A DNA stretch of 64,000 bases from Polydactylus sextarius (GCA_016801845.1 CM028919.1:7456001-7520000), one strand, 5' to 3'. Shown: positions 13,980 to 25,634, counted from the stretch's first letter. The notes: generated by a model not told the origin, from the sequence alone. Numbers and translations are program-made.

Positions 13980-14386
13980 CCATCCTCACCATTCAAACAG
14001 ATCAGTGTGTCTGCGAATTAATAGGAGAACAGTGGGCTTTTTTTAATGAGCGAGAGAGGAAAATTAGAGTTGCAAAGCCACAGCGCGGCACACCCAGAGC
14101 TGCAGCCGAGGCAACGGCTTGAAAAGCCGGGCGCCATCATAGAATATGCTAATGCCCGAGGTCCCCTCACTGTCAGCCTTAGTGTTGCTCTAGATGAGAT
14201 CAGAGCTGAAGCTTTGATCTGGGACGCTGATGGGAGCCAGAATCGTCATGTGCACAAAGTACAGAGTGGGAAGGGTGTGAATGAGACACGTTTTAATGGG
14301 AAAGGTGCATAAAACCACTGATGATGACACTTACAACATGAAGAAATCAACCTTCATAATTTAACAATATAGTTTTTTTCAATACT

Positions 14387-14516
<130 letters not shown>

Positions 14517-14823
14517 CTCTCGCACACTTACAGACGATGTAAATGTGATGGCCTTTCAGGTCGTCCCATAGATAAATAGCCATCTGGTCATGTTGATGCT
14601 ATAGGCTGGGCCTCATCATACTGGATGGTGAACACCGTGGAGACTTTGTAGTTGGACCATAACAGCGTTATAGCTTTTATTCTCTGCCATATGGACTCAT
14701 AAAGGCAAACGGCAGGGAGAGGTTTCTGCGGATGTCACTTGCTTTTATTTGTCTCCAACAAGTGAGTTTCCATTTGGGAGAGAAAAAAAAAACATTAAGG
14801 CTTTTACTGTCAATATGAATCTG

Positions 14824-14826
<3 letters not shown>

Positions 14827-14854
<28 letters not shown>
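14827..14854. repeat. Poly(T) tract, 28 bp
   Basis: An uninterrupted T run. No retroelement body is recognisable beside it, so it is listed as a simple homopolymer. Confidence 0.9.
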
Positions 14855-16432
14855 GACATGGATGAGAATCATAGATTTATACTATGGCTTTTTTTTGTAT
14901 TCAGTAGTGTTCTTATTAAATACAGTTCACTTCTCACTTATTAAATACAAGTATTTTCTGCTTGTATGTTTTAAAATACATTTTCTTTTTTAAAAGCCCA
15001 ACTTGTACTAACATTTTATGTCCAGCAGGGGTCTTCCCATTGTCATGGACATGACTTCACAGTGAATTACCCTCTGTTGTACACTGAGTGGAAGGCAGAG
15101 GAAATAGTACGTCCTTGTTTTGAACATGTGACTTTAAAGCAACAATTAAGTGTTTAGAAAAATGATGTCGATCATTACATCTGCTGCTGGCATCATCAGC
15201 ATCATCTACATCACATGTGTTCCCACCATAAGTCATAATTATCATCACCACCGTCACTGTCATGGCCATCCTCAGCAAACCTCATCCCCAAATCCTTCTC
15301 TTCCCACCGCACACACACCCCTATACACACACATACACACACCGCCTCGCCCCTCCGCCCCGCTTTCATCCGCAGCTCCCTCTGTTGATCAAATGCATCT
15401 GATCTCATCAAAGCAGACCCTCTGCTCATTCAAGTCTCAACAGACATCCCGGCTTCTTTACTAAGCACTATTTTACATTCATGTTTGAATACCACTGATG
15501 GGAGAGCCTATCTTGTAGACTTTGGTTTTGTGTGGTCCTACACTGCAGGCTGTGGTTGATATTTTTTTCAGTGTCATTATCACTTCACACAAGTTTGTCT
15601 CTGACAAAGTAAGTTGAAGGGAGGAAATTAAAGAATGTAGCCTTTTAAGACCCTAATGAAGAATGGCTTTAATATTCATATTACATTCCTGTGGAGACTA
15701 ACAGTGAGTTTATACTGACCTAATTGTACTGAATGGCAGTTTTTATCTGCTATCAGGGCAGATAGTTCTGGAGTAATATTATATAGTTTATAGTTTGAAA
15801 TATTTCCATGGTTTTCTTATTATTACAGGACTGCCTTTTCTTCTTTGTTGAAGGGGAACATTATTCCTTTTCAGACTGAAAAGAAGTGATTGGTAGTGGA
15901 TCGCGTAGGGGATGAACTCTGTGGTACAGATATTACAACATTATAGCCGCTATAAAGTGTGATTACATTCTTATTCCGATGGCAACATTATTGCGCACAG
16001 CTTGTGGTTGCGTGTCCAACTCCTGTCAGAGCTGCAGAGAACTGGCTTGAGCCGAGGGACAGAGATGGTGGGGAGAGGGAAAATCAGATCTGGATAATTG
16101 CATTGAAACGCGCGCGGGCTGAGTTAAAATCCTCTCGTGCGTTTATTTCAGGGATGTGTGCGGTGCGGAGGAGCAGCGTTTGTGCATAACCTGGAAATCT
16201 AAGGTGTCAGTGGTTATTGATTGTTGAAAAAAATCAAATGCACCTTCAACTCAAAGGAAGGGACGTCACTTGACCTTCTGGTGTGTGATTATTGAACGAA
16301 ATATCGACGTTGTAATGAATATAAGGGGTTATTCGGTGTCAAAATAGTGTCACGTCAGTGTGTATTTTCATTGTAAAGTCAACCTGCAAAGTATTGACGA
16401 AAAACAAAACAAAACAAAATGCAACGTGCGTA

Positions 16433-16645
16433 ATGGCTCGCTATTCCAGTCCGGATTTTCCATGTGAGGCGCGCCGGAGCCCTGAGGTGGATAAGCTGGT
16501 AGAGCGCGCTCTCTCTCATGCCATGCTGGGCCACAAGGGCTCCGGGAGACGCTGCTACATATTACCGAGAACCGGGATGGAGGAGAGGCGGAGGGGGGAA
16601 GAAAAAAAGTTTCGTTTAAACCTGGCAGAGAAACTCTCAACATGA
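16433..16645 (+). promoter_or_regulatory. Candidate upstream ORF (70 codons) in the arid1b leader
   Basis: An ATG with G at -3 and G at +4, a good initiation context, opens 70 codons that are rich in Arg, Glu and Lys. It ends at a TGA 187 nt before the arid1b ATG. It has no similarity I recognise. If this region is in the mature leader, the uORF could restrain arid1b translation; that is inference, since the transcript start is not visible. It may equally lie in promoter DNA and never be transcribed. Confidence 0.3.
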
Positions 16646-16656
16646 AGCCTCGTTGA
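16642..16656 (+). promoter_or_regulatory. Minimal upstream ORF (4 codons) overlapping the previous uORF stop
   Basis: ATG AAG CCT CGT TGA. Its ATG overlaps the TGA of the 70-codon frame as ATGA, an arrangement that can allow termination-coupled reinitiation. Only the sequence is seen; use is inferred. Confidence 0.3.
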
Positions 16657-16818
16657 CGCACCATTTCACCACCACCACAGCAACACGAGCGCTAGAACAA
16701 AGCTTGCTTTTACACTGAATATATTTTTCACCTCCCAGCTTGTGTTTTTTTCTCCCCCTTCTTGTATTATTTTCCTGTGTGCGAGGCTGGTCGGGGCTTG
16801 CTGTCACTGCGCGCTGAG

Positions 16819-16830
16819 ATGTTGGAGTGA
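16819..16830 (+). promoter_or_regulatory. Minimal upstream ORF (3 codons) ending 2 nt before the arid1b ATG
   Basis: ATG TTG GAG TGA, with G at -3. It stops two bases before the arid1b start codon, so any mRNA carrying the main ATG almost certainly carries this uORF too. The very short distance disfavours conventional downstream reinitiation, so leaky scanning past it would be needed. Its effect is inferred from known uORF behaviour. Confidence 0.5.
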
Positions 16831-16832
16831 CC

Positions 16833-18084
16833 ATGGCTGCGCAAGTGGCATCGGCTCCGACCAGAACTAATAACAAAAATAAGAAATTACCCAGCGGTTT
16901 GGGTCCGGAGCTCAATTCGGGGAAATCCGGAGGAGGCGGAGGAGGAGGGACCGTGCAGCGAACTGGACCGATGCTGGGTGCCGGAGATGGGACTCTGAAT
17001 AATGTAGACCATCACCGCCGAAACGAGCTCAACATGGTTCATTCAACTTCCACAACGACTCACAACGCTCCGGACGGCCACGACAAAGATGGGAATAACC
17101 TTACGTCCGCCTCGGTGTCGACTAATTCAACTACTTCCTCGATGGAAACGGGTTTGATTCGCGAACCATAAGCTGAAATGTGTGGGTAGCGGAGATCCCC
17201 CTCAGTCCCAACCGCTGCCTCAGCAGCAGCAGCCGCCGCAATTCGGTCAATTTGCGCCACATCAGCAGCGTCAGATCCAAAGTAATAACACCGCCAACAA
17301 TAACGGCCAGGGGACCCGTGGGGACAGAGGTATGGATCATCAACACCACGGTGGTAAAGAGAACCTGTTGGGGGGCCAGGGGGAGCCACAGCAGCAGCAC
17401 ATGCCTGGGAAAGGTGAGGGGGACCTCACCTGTAAACCCGCGGAGAGGATGGCGAGCACCAGGTATGAACACTCTAACTTGGGACCAACTAGTAACAACT
17501 CTGAGTTTAATAACAACTATTACACTCCAAGGCCCTGTTACGAGCAACATGGCGGACAGCAGCAACAAAGCAGTGGGATGGGGATAACGCACTCCTCGGC
17601 ACATAACAGCATGGAGAACTCCCACGAAGCAGGGTTCCACAACAGCCAGTACAACCAGTACCCGGGGTACCGGGCGGGCTACGGCGGCGCTGCCTATGGG
17701 ATGATGGGTCCCTCTGGGTGCCGGCAACCTGGGAACATGATGATGGGCAGTAACTCCTCAACCGGCCACAGTAAGCCTCCCCTTGGAGCCGGTTCGGGTG
17801 GGTTCCAGAGGTTCCCGGGACAAACGCAGCAGCAGCAGCAGCACCCCTCGGGGGCCACTCCGACTCTCAACCAGCTGTTGACGTCCCCCAGCCCGATGAT
17901 GCGGGGGTACGGCGCTGCCTATCAAGACTACAGCGGTTCCACGGCACAGCAGCAAGGTGGCATGGGCCTGGGGAAAGACGTGGGGCCCCAGTATGGATCC
18001 GCTCACGGTTGGGGAGGACAGCAGAGAAACCACCCTCACCCAATGAGCCCGGGAAACGGAGGGCAAGGCCTCGGCAGGACACAG
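16833..18084 (+). CDS. arid1b: arid1b coding exon 1 (BAF250B N-terminus), with an apparent 1-base frameshift
   Basis: First coding exon of the ARID-containing subunit of canonical BAF (SWI/SNF), a nuclear chromatin remodeller. The start at 16833 sits in a strong ACCATGG context and gives MAAQVA, the opening shared by ARID1 proteins. Residues 33-39 are Gly7. Conserved ARID1B blocks follow in order: GPMLGAGDG, NELNMVHS, METGL (about residue 104), NHKLK (111-115), a Gln-rich stretch, QHGGQQ, NSHEAGFHNSQYNQYPGY, then GGFQRF and PSGATPTLNQLLTSPSPMM with the LXXLL motif at residues 345-349 (17866-17880), MGLGKD and PMSPG. The 1252 nt are one more than a multiple of three. The frame from the ATG stops at 17169-17171, while the conserved frame from 17161 on is +1. 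Skipping one G near 17161 gives 417 codons ending in phase 0. The donor is CAG|GTGAGT. The long Ala, His and Gly tracts of mammalian ARID1B are absent. Confidence 0.93.
17157..17166 (+). other. arid1b: Apparent single-base insertion (frameshift point) in arid1b exon 1
   Basis: The frame from the start codon reads METGLI then REP and a stop. The frame one base over reads on as NHKLK, continuous with the remaining 300 codons of the exon. Vertebrate ARID1B has an METGLLPNHKLK-type block here, as I recall. Omitting the G at 17161 would read ATT CCG AAC CAT, which fits that block. The exon total also becomes a whole number of codons. A sequence or assembly error is the simplest explanation; a real mutation is possible. 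Confidence 0.8.
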
Positions 18085-18900
18085 GTGAGTTTGGGGAACT
18101 TCAGCCAGTGCGCATCACTGAACTTGAGTTTCCCTGCACAGAGTAGTCTGTCACTCACAGTTATCAGGTGTGCGTGTGTGTCTAGTATGTTTGTAAGTTT
18201 GTAGCTACAAAAATAAGATAGGTTTATATTCTTAGCGAAGCGGTTCTATGCAGATTAAATAGATACATTGTTATAATTGTTTAGGTGACAAAATATACCA
18301 GGTTTTCTATGGAAAAGGGAAGAAACCTAATTTTTATCAAGGGATTTTAGTTCATTAATAGGTTATATCATAGTGTGTTTTTATAATCAATTTTAAGTAG
18401 TTAATGTACGTGTTGTGTATTTCTACGAATTGTTCCAGTGGTCGTTTTCGTGGATTAAAAACATTCACGTTGTGCACATTCACCTCTGCCGACGTGGTGT
18501 CAGACACGTTGCGAAACGCCCTGCTAGAGGACGTGTTGTCTTCGACTCGCTGGTCGGAACAAAGTCAAATATTCCTATTGAAAATGTACACGAGCGCTCG
18601 TACGAAACGCTAACGTTCAGTGACATTTCCAGTCCCTCCCCGTATTTTTTATTATTTCATTTATTTTATTTTTTTTTATTTTTGATCGATTGGATAAATG
18701 AGACGGACAGCGCGGACGTGCAAAGACCGCATGTCCCCCCTCAGTGCGCTCCGTGTCGAGCCGGAGCGCTTCTGTGCGTCTCGTTTATTCCCATGCAGCT
18801 CTGCTCAGAATTTGAATAGTGGAGGTAAACTGGCTAAAAGCTCTCCGCACTCCTGGCTCACAGTTGACACCCAGTCTGCCATCTGATTGGCTCCCCGTGG
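18085..18900 (+). promoter_or_regulatory. arid1b: Downstream flank of the arid1b CpG-rich region, start of intron 1
   Basis: CG dinucleotides are frequent again at 18490-18600 and 18710-18790, after a short AT-rich gap. CpG-rich first-intron flanks often hold enhancer or alternative-promoter activity. No specific element is identified. Confidence 0.4.
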
Positions 18901-20444
18901 CCCCGCTGGGCAGACCGCACTTAGAAAGAAAAAGGAAAAAAAAGAAAAAAATAACAGGAGGATTCTTGCAGTGATCTGTGGCCATGGCTCTGCTGTGATG
19001 CTGCATTGACGTCTTGTGGGAGTACTCCAGACTTGGAGGCCATCCAACACAATAATTGAAGTTTTATGAAGGTTTAGCCTGCTCTTGATAATTATTGTAA
19101 TATTTTTTCTCTCTAGGTAATGTGTTTTCATTATGATCTTAAATGAACAATTTGATATAAATTCAGATTTTGCAGAAATGTTACCTGTCACTTTTATATT
19201 GTACATCATGTCAGTGCTTTATAAAACAGTTTGTGCTTTAACAGTTTTATATAGAAAGACTTTCTCCTGAAGCGTGTGTTTCTATTCACAACTGCAGTTT
19301 TACATAATAACCCCTGAAGCTGACTTTTACCGTTGGGTACTGCTGCAGCTGGGGTTGAATGCCTTGCTTCAGGGCACTAGAGCTGTAACAGCAGAGAACA
19401 AGAGGCAAGTGTTACTAATTATTCAAGAATTCCTCCCCCTGTTTTAGGAGACTGCATTCAAGGGTCCCTGGGTGTCCCTGAACCCTCTGCTGAAATACCT
19501 CTGGTGTCAACAGTGTGCATCTCTGCAGCCAGGGGAGGGAGTAGCTGTTCAGAACTCTGAACCTCAAAATATCACAGTGTTTCTCCTGAACAGCCATAAC
19601 TCTGCAGTTATTTTTGATGCACTAAATTATACGCACGGCTGGGTGGCACATCTGGACGACTGGAGGGCTAGGTGGTTGAGCATAGTTTCTACTGTCTGCC
19701 TCTCGCTAAAACAAAAGCAGTTCATTAGCCTACATTGTTTCAATCAAAGGCAATTTGCGTTGGATGCCGTGGAAATGAAAAGAATGTTTTAGCGTGGGAG
19801 GGTTTGCTTTGGTATTGACCGTAGCAAATTATGTGCTGATAAGATGGTCTCCAGAAACCAGCAGTAATTTCACTCCATACTACTACAATAATAATAATTG
19901 CTATTGTGTATTAAACACATACATGTACTAAAGTAATTTTAATAACATCAGATAAAACATGTATGAACCATACTCCACCTATTCATATTCTATTTGTTAG
20001 TGCAAATAACTCCAAAAAAAAAAAACAGCCTCTTTAGCAAATCTTACATTTCAATATTTTTTTTCTCACTCTTTTGTTTCCAGTTTTCCACTTTAAGAGT
20101 GAGTGCATGTGCTACTGTTTTTTTCTTTTTCTTGACTCTACCAACATTTCAGCAGCAGTATATACACGGTACAAAAGCCCTATGTTTAATTCATATTTGG
20201 AGCAACAACACTGTTCTCCTGTGCACTGACAGGCTGTGTGAGAAAGCAAGCGTTGTAGTGCATAATACAGCCTCCAAATTGGCCCCGTGATATGACTGTG
20301 CTTCACTTCAGAATGCGTTTGGTCGGAGCACGCCTCTGTCACCTGTTGGCACAGTTTCGCCTCTTTCAAATTCAATTTCCCTCCCCACTGCCTCTCTTCA
20401 GGGGCAAGCTGCGAGCGAAACAAGTGCACCTCATTTACACCGCT

Positions 20445-20474
20445 CCCCCCCACCCCCCCACCCCCCACCCCCCC
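20445..20474 (-). other. C-rich tract of four C-runs (i-motif on +, G-quadruplex on -)
   Basis: Four C-runs of 7, 7, 6 and 7 bases are separated by single A residues. On the minus strand this is a G-quadruplex motif with one-base loops, among the most stable predicted classes. It lies about 2.4 kb into intron 1. Confidence 0.8.
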
Positions 20475-21549
20475 TCACGCTCACATGTCTGGCCACTCAG
20501 CAAAATGAAGACACAGCCCCACTGCTGTGTTTATGTTGCGTACGTGTGCATGCACATCAGAGTTACATGAAATGTGTTATCTACAGGTGTGTGTTGAATC
20601 GCTTTTCTCGTCACAATGACATTGTCCCAGTTTTTGAAAATAACTGTGGCCTATTTGATTGGAGGACAGAACAATATTCAGCGTTCAGTTTTGCGACCTT
20701 CTGCCCAAATGTTTGTCTCTTCTGTTTCCACTCAGAGTGTGTTTTTCCATCCTCACGTACATCATATATCTATAGCAGTAGGGTAACAGCATATGTGCAA
20801 TCCTAATGACTCATTTAAGTTCATATCACAAATGAAACAGCATTTTCTTTCTCATTCTATATGTGTAACAAGGATCCGTCTGGTATCCACTAATCAGAAC
20901 ACACAACAATACACACTGAGAACAATAAAAGTAATTAGTAGATCATAATGAGGGCCTAGGAAGTTGGAAATAGACTGTTGTTGCTTAGATAATTACAGCA
21001 GCAGCTCATTTAAAATCTGACCTAATAAAACAAAACTGAATGGAAATATACAGTTTCTCCTATTTTATCACTATTATGCTCAGTATTGTGCCTTTGTTTT
21101 CTTTTTTCTTTTTTTTTTTGTTAAGAATTGAAATCAAAGCTTTGTACTTCTACATATCAAAGACTAGACCCAATCCCATCCTTGGTAATGTGCTTACCTT
21201 GAAATGATCCCTGCTCGTAGTGCTCTCCAGTGCATACTGTTTACATTTCTCTCTTATGAATTATTAGTGTGATACGAACAAAGACTTTATAATGGGAGCT
21301 ATGCATCAATGTCACATTGTATTATGCGGCTATCTCAGGGAGCCTTGTGCATAGTGATGGGCCTGACTGTGGCTGCTAGAATTTAATTTATTGTACATGT
21401 TCTGCATAGGACGGACAACCCATGGGGTCTGGTCAGGAAATGGGCATGCAGGTGTGTGTGTGAGTTTGGGTGCCTCTTTTTTATACAGTGTGTGTTTTAA
21501 GATGTGTACTCATGCGTGTCCTTGAGTGTGTGTGTCTCTTCCCTCTATC

Positions 21550-21568
21550 TGTGTGTGTGTGTGTGTGT
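21550..21568. repeat. Short (GT)n with flanking CT-rich low complexity
   Basis: A GT array, followed at 21640-21680 by CTCTCTCT-type sequence. Confidence 0.85.
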
Positions 21569-22046
21569 ACAGGCAGGAGCAGGCAAAGCCCCTTCGTCAG
21601 CACTAAGCAGTCCAACCTCAACCCACCCTCACACAGAACGCCTCTCTCTCTTTTTCTCGCTCTCGCTCTCTCTCTGTCTCCCGCTTTCTGCCCCCTCCCG
21701 TCACTCGTTTGTTTATGCTGTTTTGTTTACATCTCTGTCTTGGCCAGCCAGCGCAGTGCTGATTAGCAGCACTAGAGTGAAATTTTAATTTGCTCTGTTG
21801 CGTCCGATAAGGACCCTGCGCAGCGTTTTTCATCTTCTTTGGATGAAACGCAGAGCCTGCTTAGGTAATTGGCAGACCGGGGTTATCCCTGGTTTTCCAT
21901 GTGATTGCCGCAAAACACCAATAAATTCATAACATTTAATTCTGAGTTGGAAAATTATAAACATTTTTTCTTTTTTAAATCACTGTCCAGTTGCATTTAC
22001 TGGATATAATCGTATGTGTTATTAGCTGGCTAGTAAAATAATTGTA

Positions 22047-22071
22047 TTTTTTTTTTTTTTTTTTTTTTTTT
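22047..22071. repeat. Poly(T) tract
   Basis: About 25 T residues. No recognisable retroelement body is attached. Confidence 0.9.
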
Positions 22072-23534
22072 AAGCTCTGCTCCACTGTGCACACACAACA
22101 TGCCCCGGAGTCAAAGGTTGATGTGTAAATGCCCTGAAGAAAGGACTTAATTACTGAGTGCATGCGTTGATTTGGTGTCAGCTGTTTCTCTGCTCGGTCT
22201 CATCCGAACTGTCTGTGTCAGGAGGGAGCAGAAAAATCAAAACCAAAGCAATTTTGGGGAAGAAAGTTAATTGTCCATATGGGAGACTTTGACTTTTCTG
22301 TGTGGATGAGGTAGTCTGAGGCCTTATGGACTTGTTTTGATTGTCATTTCAATTTCTTTTCTCAACCTTATTTAGTCTGTGTCAGCAGTGTTGGATGCTA
22401 CTCGAGATGACCGTTTATGAAATCTACATCCATTCCTCGGCATTCTGGGATTTACAGGATTTATCTTAACTCTTGAATGTGGTTAGTTGCAGTATTTCCG
22501 ACATGTTTTCTTTATTCAATGATCACCACAGATAATCACATGTCCATTAAATACAAACAGCAAATTACCGTTAGCTCTCCTCTGTATCAGCTGAATGAAA
22601 TTGAATAAACACACTTCTTTAATTTTGTTCACAGCTACACGCGGCAGAAAAAAAACAAGTCCTTCAATAATTTAAAAGTGCTGGCCATGCTGTTGTTTTT
22701 ATTACTTATACTGACTGTATTTCATATTGCCAGAACACTAAGAAGATTGTTGTTACAACAATCATGTAATAGCTAATCATACATGAGCACAACAGCCTCA
22801 TATAGCAGCAGATTTGTTGATTTGTTGCTTTTGTCATTATTTGTTCAACAAAGACACTTCCATTGATGTATTTTTTTTAAAATGACCTCAAGTGTAATTT
22901 CATCAGTGCCAGGCCTTTTTTGGGATTATTTCATCGAATCTTTATTTGTCTTTTCTGTCACAATAGGTCATGATTTGCATAAACATACTTAGTTGCTATC
23001 TTCTTTGTGTGAACAGAGACATAAAGAGAGACAGAGGGAGAGAGTGTGTGTATAGGAAGTGGAAATGTAGGCGATATTTGAAGTGAGTCACGTGGACGGC
23101 TGCTGACTTCTCAGGAATGGACCTGGCCGGGATCATAGAGAGGGAGAGAAAGAAAGCGAGAGAGAGAGAATCAGCATCTGAACTCTGGCAAATGTCAGCA
23201 TAGTTAAAATCCTCCCCCTCTGGATCTCACCCTGCTCCAGCCGTGTGAACGATGTGAAGAAAAAGAAGTATTTACGAGTTGTTGCCCCCCCACACACACA
23301 CAAATATATTGAGTTTCTTCTTTTCAATTGTGTGAGTGTGTGTGCATGTGTGTGTGCGTGCATGGCTGGCATGGCGCCAGAGCTTAAAGGAGTGGGTACT
23401 GCGATGGTGCCCCGAACTTCCCCCCACCCGTCTGTAGCCACCACCCTGACCTTCACATATGCTAATTAGCCACGTGGAGCTGCTGAATGGAGGGACCCCA
23501 CCCCTCCTCTTCCTCATCCCAGAGGAGGAGTGAT

Positions 23535-23586
23535 CTTTCTGTCCTTTTCTTTTTCCTTTTCTTTTCTTTTCCTTTCCCTTTTCTTT
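23535..23586. repeat. Pyrimidine CTTTT-type low-complexity tract
   Basis: Imperfect tandem CTTTT/CCTTT units with only C and T over about 50 bp. Confidence 0.8.
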
Positions 23587-24154
23587 ATGTATTTTGTTAC
23601 ATAAACGTATGGTAGTTAACTGTATACACTTACTAAGCAGACAGTCCTGTGTACATATTACTTTCGAAGCCATCTCTTTTTCTTCTCTGTTTTCTTTTTA
23701 AATGCCGTCTCTGCTTTTATCTGCTTCTCTGTCCCTGGCTCTCAGTAGCTCGCTAGGTCTCCCAAGGGATCAGCAGTCAGTTTAGAGGTATTCAGACGGC
23801 GAGCATATCCTATTGAATATTTATACAGTGTACATTGTCCAGCTTACAGTAACTGCTGCCTTGTGTCTTCTCCTGCCGGCAGCAGAGGAAATAAGAAGCA
23901 TCTGAGTCAGTCCCTTTAGAAATTAGTAAATTTGTGATTGCAGCAATTAATTCTAATTCAATGACTCAACACGACAGTTTTAAGATCCAACCAATCTCTG
24001 CATCGCTCTTCCTGTATGTACAATAGAACTAATGGTTCAAGTGAGCAGCTAAACAAAGAGAAGAGGATAATTGGCAGTTTATACAAGGAGTTTTGTTTAT
24101 TTATAGGAATTTTAAATGTTTTAATGTCACATTATTTTTCATTGAGGCTTTGTA

Positions 24155-24168
24155 TTATTATTATTTAT

Positions 24169-24254
<86 letters not shown>
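24155..24254. repeat. Compound (TA)n(TTA)n microsatellite
   Basis: About 14 TA units (24168-24195) run into about 20 TTA units (24195-24254). Confidence 0.95.
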
Positions 24255-24255
<1 letters not shown>

Positions 24256-24717
24256 GAAAATACACATGTTTTATTGTTTTTACCACATATTTATTATTAC
24301 ACAATATAACAATATGTAACTCTCATGTGACACTTAAGCCTGTTTTTGTCACTGATCGGGGTTTATATGCTGCAAGAAAGGAAAAAAAAAATAAGAGAGA
24401 ACATACTACATAATGCTTTATTTCTGGTCACATTAGTAATAAAGATGTGAATATATATATTTTTTGTAGCCATACAGTCATTATGCGTGTGACTTCACAT
24501 GCTGTCACTATCCTCCCACCCTCTCACCAGCCTGTGAGAAAATCATCATCAACATGATCATCATCATCACTATCATCTGTCACTTTACACATCAGAGCCT
24601 CTGCACTCTTCTCTGTCTCCACACTGTCGACCACACGCTCAAGTCACACGTCTTGCTGTTTGGTTTGAGTTGATCCTAATCAGCGTCGGCACGGTGAGAT
24701 GATTTGCTCAGCTCCAC

Positions 24718-24740
24718 AAAAAAAAAAAAAAAAAAAAAAA
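24718..24740. repeat. Poly(A) tract
   Basis: About 23 A residues followed by A-rich sequence. It could be a relic of a retroposed tail, but no element body is recognisable. Confidence 0.85.
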
Positions 24741-25634
24741 CTAAACTAAAAAAAACAACAGCAACCAAACAGCACCAGCAAGGTGCTGTCTGTCGTCTGT
24801 GAAGCACAGAGAGACAAAAATAGAAAAATGATGGGACATGGACGACGTGATGAGTTTCTGTTAATGAGTTTTATCTGTTTCTTCAGGTCGTTTCTTTTTC
24901 TCACTGATTCCCACTCCCCCTTTCTGTTTTTCTTTGTCCTACAAATGACACACACACGTTTGCACATCTCTTTCAGTCTTTTGTGTTGACTGGTCAGCCA
25001 TGTTTTTTTCCCACCCAGAGCATGGTCATTTTATCTTCTTCCTTTCCAATCTGAGATTGTCAGATTGTGTGTGCGTGCGTGTGCGTGAGAGAGAGTGACC
25101 GAACAGAACTTGTGTGTGGACATATCGTTGATTTATAGACACCAGTTACAGCAGGACGGACACTAGTGGTCACTCCTGGCTTAACAGTCCCTCATTTAGA
25201 TCAATTTTATCACAGCAATTTAGGAAACAACTTTACACCACATCCTCTTCCAATGATATACAGACACTGACACACACACGCGCTGGTCGCTTGAGAAACT
25301 GTATTTGGGAGAAAATGTGATGTTGACTGTTTAGTTTGTAATGTGTTGCAGTGGGTGTGAGAATAGAGATTTTCAATCTTGGTATTTCTCGCATTTTCTT
25401 GCATTGCGCACCTCTGATACGGCCAGACTTGTGCTCTGCATTCCAGCCACTCCTCTGACACAAACCGGATGAACTGGATTAGATATCGACATCCCGAGTG
25501 AACTTTATTTTGGAGTTGAAATGTCTTATTTTTTAAAGATGCCAATTCCTCCACTACGCAAGAGCAGATGTTTGCAGTGCAGTTAATCTCCCTGTGCAAC
25601 TGTATGTCTCAGTGTGTTTTCTAAGTGTGAACAC

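Larger units (their letters stand above)
15950..16832 (+). promoter_or_regulatory. arid1b: arid1b promoter and 5' leader region (CpG-rich)
   Basis: CG dinucleotides become frequent from about 16080 and stay so through exon 1, in contrast to the AT-rich DNA upstream. This is typical of a CpG-island promoter of a broadly expressed vertebrate gene. CRE-like words occur (GGACGTCACTT at 16261 and CACGTCAG at 16351). No convincing TATA box is seen, so the transcription start cannot be placed. The part nearest the ATG (16710-16790) is pyrimidine-rich. Several upstream ATGs lie between 16433 and 16832. An additional non-coding first exon further upstream cannot be excluded. Confidence 0.6.

Noticed and set aside
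14821..14860. Poly(T) and poly(A) runs (14827, 22047, 24718, 29221) as SINE or LINE tails
   Set aside because: No internal promoter boxes, retroelement body or target-site duplications can be recognised beside them.
17157..17171. Programmed ribosomal frameshifting in arid1b
   Set aside because: No slippery heptamer or clear downstream structure is seen, and no such mechanism is known for ARID1 genes; a base error or mutation is simpler.
17131..17727. 198-codon frame antisense to arid1b exon 1
   Set aside because: A shadow of the GC-rich sense exon; the sense frame has clear ARID1B similarity and the antisense one has none.
19320..19400. GGGTTGAATGCCTTGCTTCAGGGCA, similar to a phrase common in fish interspersed repeats
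   Set aside because: Too short and diverged to name a family, with no clear element ends.
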